From assembly GCA_958435545.1 (NCBI GenBank), contig CAUBGU010000074.1, positions 1-6,825 of the forward strand: a DNA stretch of 6,825 bases, in the 5' to 3' direction. Under the pieces are notes generated by a model. It was not told the DNA's origin. It searched no databases and was given only the letters and a program-made list of their open reading frames with translations. Source of the DNA: an uncultured Collinsella sp. GTDB lineage: Bacteria > Actinomycetota > Coriobacteriia > Coriobacteriales > Coriobacteriaceae. Shown in pieces: positions 6,357-6,825 of this stretch (the stretch's first letter is position 1; each line of letters opens with the position of its first letter). The position numbers and the translations under genes are program-made.

Positions 6357-6825
6357 TACTCATCGCCTCCCTTCGGTGCATCGGCGGCAGCGGCGTCGTC
6401 CTCGGCCTCGAGCTCGCGGGCAAGTTGGTCGACGACGGCCTTGCGCTTGCGGGGACGACGGGCGTAGAGGTCGGCCGTCGTGGGCTCTGCCGGCTCGGGC
6501 TCGGGCTCCGGTTCTGCAGCAGGCTCAGGCTCGACGACAGGCTCAGCGGCAGCGGCAGGCTCGGCACCCTCGGCCTCGGACTCCTCAGCAGCACCCTCGC
6601 CCTCGGCGGCAGCCTCGCTCGCGGCCTTCTCGGCAGCAAGACGGGCGCGACGCTCGGCAAAGGTCTCCTTCTTGGCGGGCGCTGCCGTCTCGGCGGCATC
6701 CTCGTCCGCATCGGAATCGTCGTCGGTCGCAGCAGCCTTCTTGGGCTTGACCGGGGCCGAAGCGGCCTCGCTCACCGGATCGATAATCTCGGACTGAACA
6801 ACGGCCGTCATCTTTTCCTGCGTCT
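6356..6825 (-). CDS. Acidic low-complexity protein, probably the C-terminal tail of a TatA/TatB-type subunit; open at right edge
   Basis: The frame runs off the right edge without a stop and ends by a one-base overlap (TAATG) with tatC. From the ATG at 6809-6811 it gives 151 residues: a lysine patch (VKPKK, 21-25), an Asp run, a charged RRARLAAEKAASEAAAE helix, an EP-repeat segment (about 84-110), a basic cluster RRPRKRK (118-124) and an acidic end. No TM helix is visible. Upstream codons are open (reading TQEK before the Met), and the AGGA at 6816-6819 is only four bases from this ATG. I therefore infer that the true start, with the TM and amphipathic helices of TatA/TatB, lies beyond the window. 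Position directly before tatC supports this, but sequence similarity in the visible tail cannot prove it. The alternative is an independent 151-residue acidic protein. Confidence 0.6.
   Translation of the reverse strand, partial: TQEKMTAVVQSEIIDPVSEAASAPVKPKKAAATDDDSDADEDAAETAAPAKKETFAERRARLAAEKAASEAAAEGEGAAEESEAEGAEPAAAAEPVVEPEPAAEPEPEPEPAEPTTADLYARRPRKRKAVVDQLARELEAEDDAAAADAPKGGDE

Noticed and set aside
5100..6467. A 455-codon open frame on the plus strand opposite hypA and tatC.
   Set aside because: It is a shadow of tatC and hypA. The product is hydrophilic and low in complexity, crosses gene borders and has no recognisable motif.
1..6825. Searched for a CRISPR array, tRNA genes, IS ends and a defence system.
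   Set aside because: No spaced direct repeats, cloverleaf-like sequences, transposase or nuclease/effector genes were seen. Apart from the two hairpins, the region reads as core chromosome.

Overview
The window looks like a chromosomal segment from a high-GC (roughly 60% by eye) Coriobacteriia-type actinobacterium, probably close to Collinsella. This rests on three things: strongly GC-biased codons that leave long antisense open frames, an archaeal/topoisomerase III-like topoisomerase I with a lysine tail, and the combination of Tat and Hyp genes. It was judged from sequence alone, so the genus is an inference.

Layout: (1) 1-448, minus strand, the N-terminal 149 residues of thymidylate kinase (tmk), cut by the left edge. 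(2) 449-689, a divergent intergenic region with a candidate tmk promoter, a perfect 23-bp inverted repeat (553-621) and a TATAAT box for the next gene. (3) 690-1673, plus strand, an unassigned single-pass membrane protein with an N-terminal zinc ribbon, a Pro/Ala-rich linker, one TM helix, an Asp run and an acidic helical domain. (4) 1674-1813, a convergent gap with a second, 21-bp inverted repeat (1692-1749) and a strong two-way terminator (1753-1791). (5) 1814-6825, a minus-strand gene train read right to left: a Tat component tail (open at the right edge), tatC, hypA, hypB, topA.

How the genes work together: TatC and the probable TatA/B-type partner form the export route for folded, cofactor-loaded proteins. 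HypA and HypB insert nickel into [NiFe] hydrogenases, a classic class of Tat cargo. Their close linkage (1-base overlap, then gaps of 6 and 55 bases) suggests that maturation and export of a periplasm-facing hydrogenase are co-expressed. topA lies 54 bases beyond hypB and appears to be read from the same transcript, which ends at the shared terminator. The hydrogenase itself and hypCDEF are not in the window.

The least explained items are the zinc-ribbon membrane protein bracketed by two long hairpin repeats that share an AGGGAC core, and the mosaic topoisomerase. I found no CRISPR array, tRNA, rRNA, riboswitch or transposase gene.
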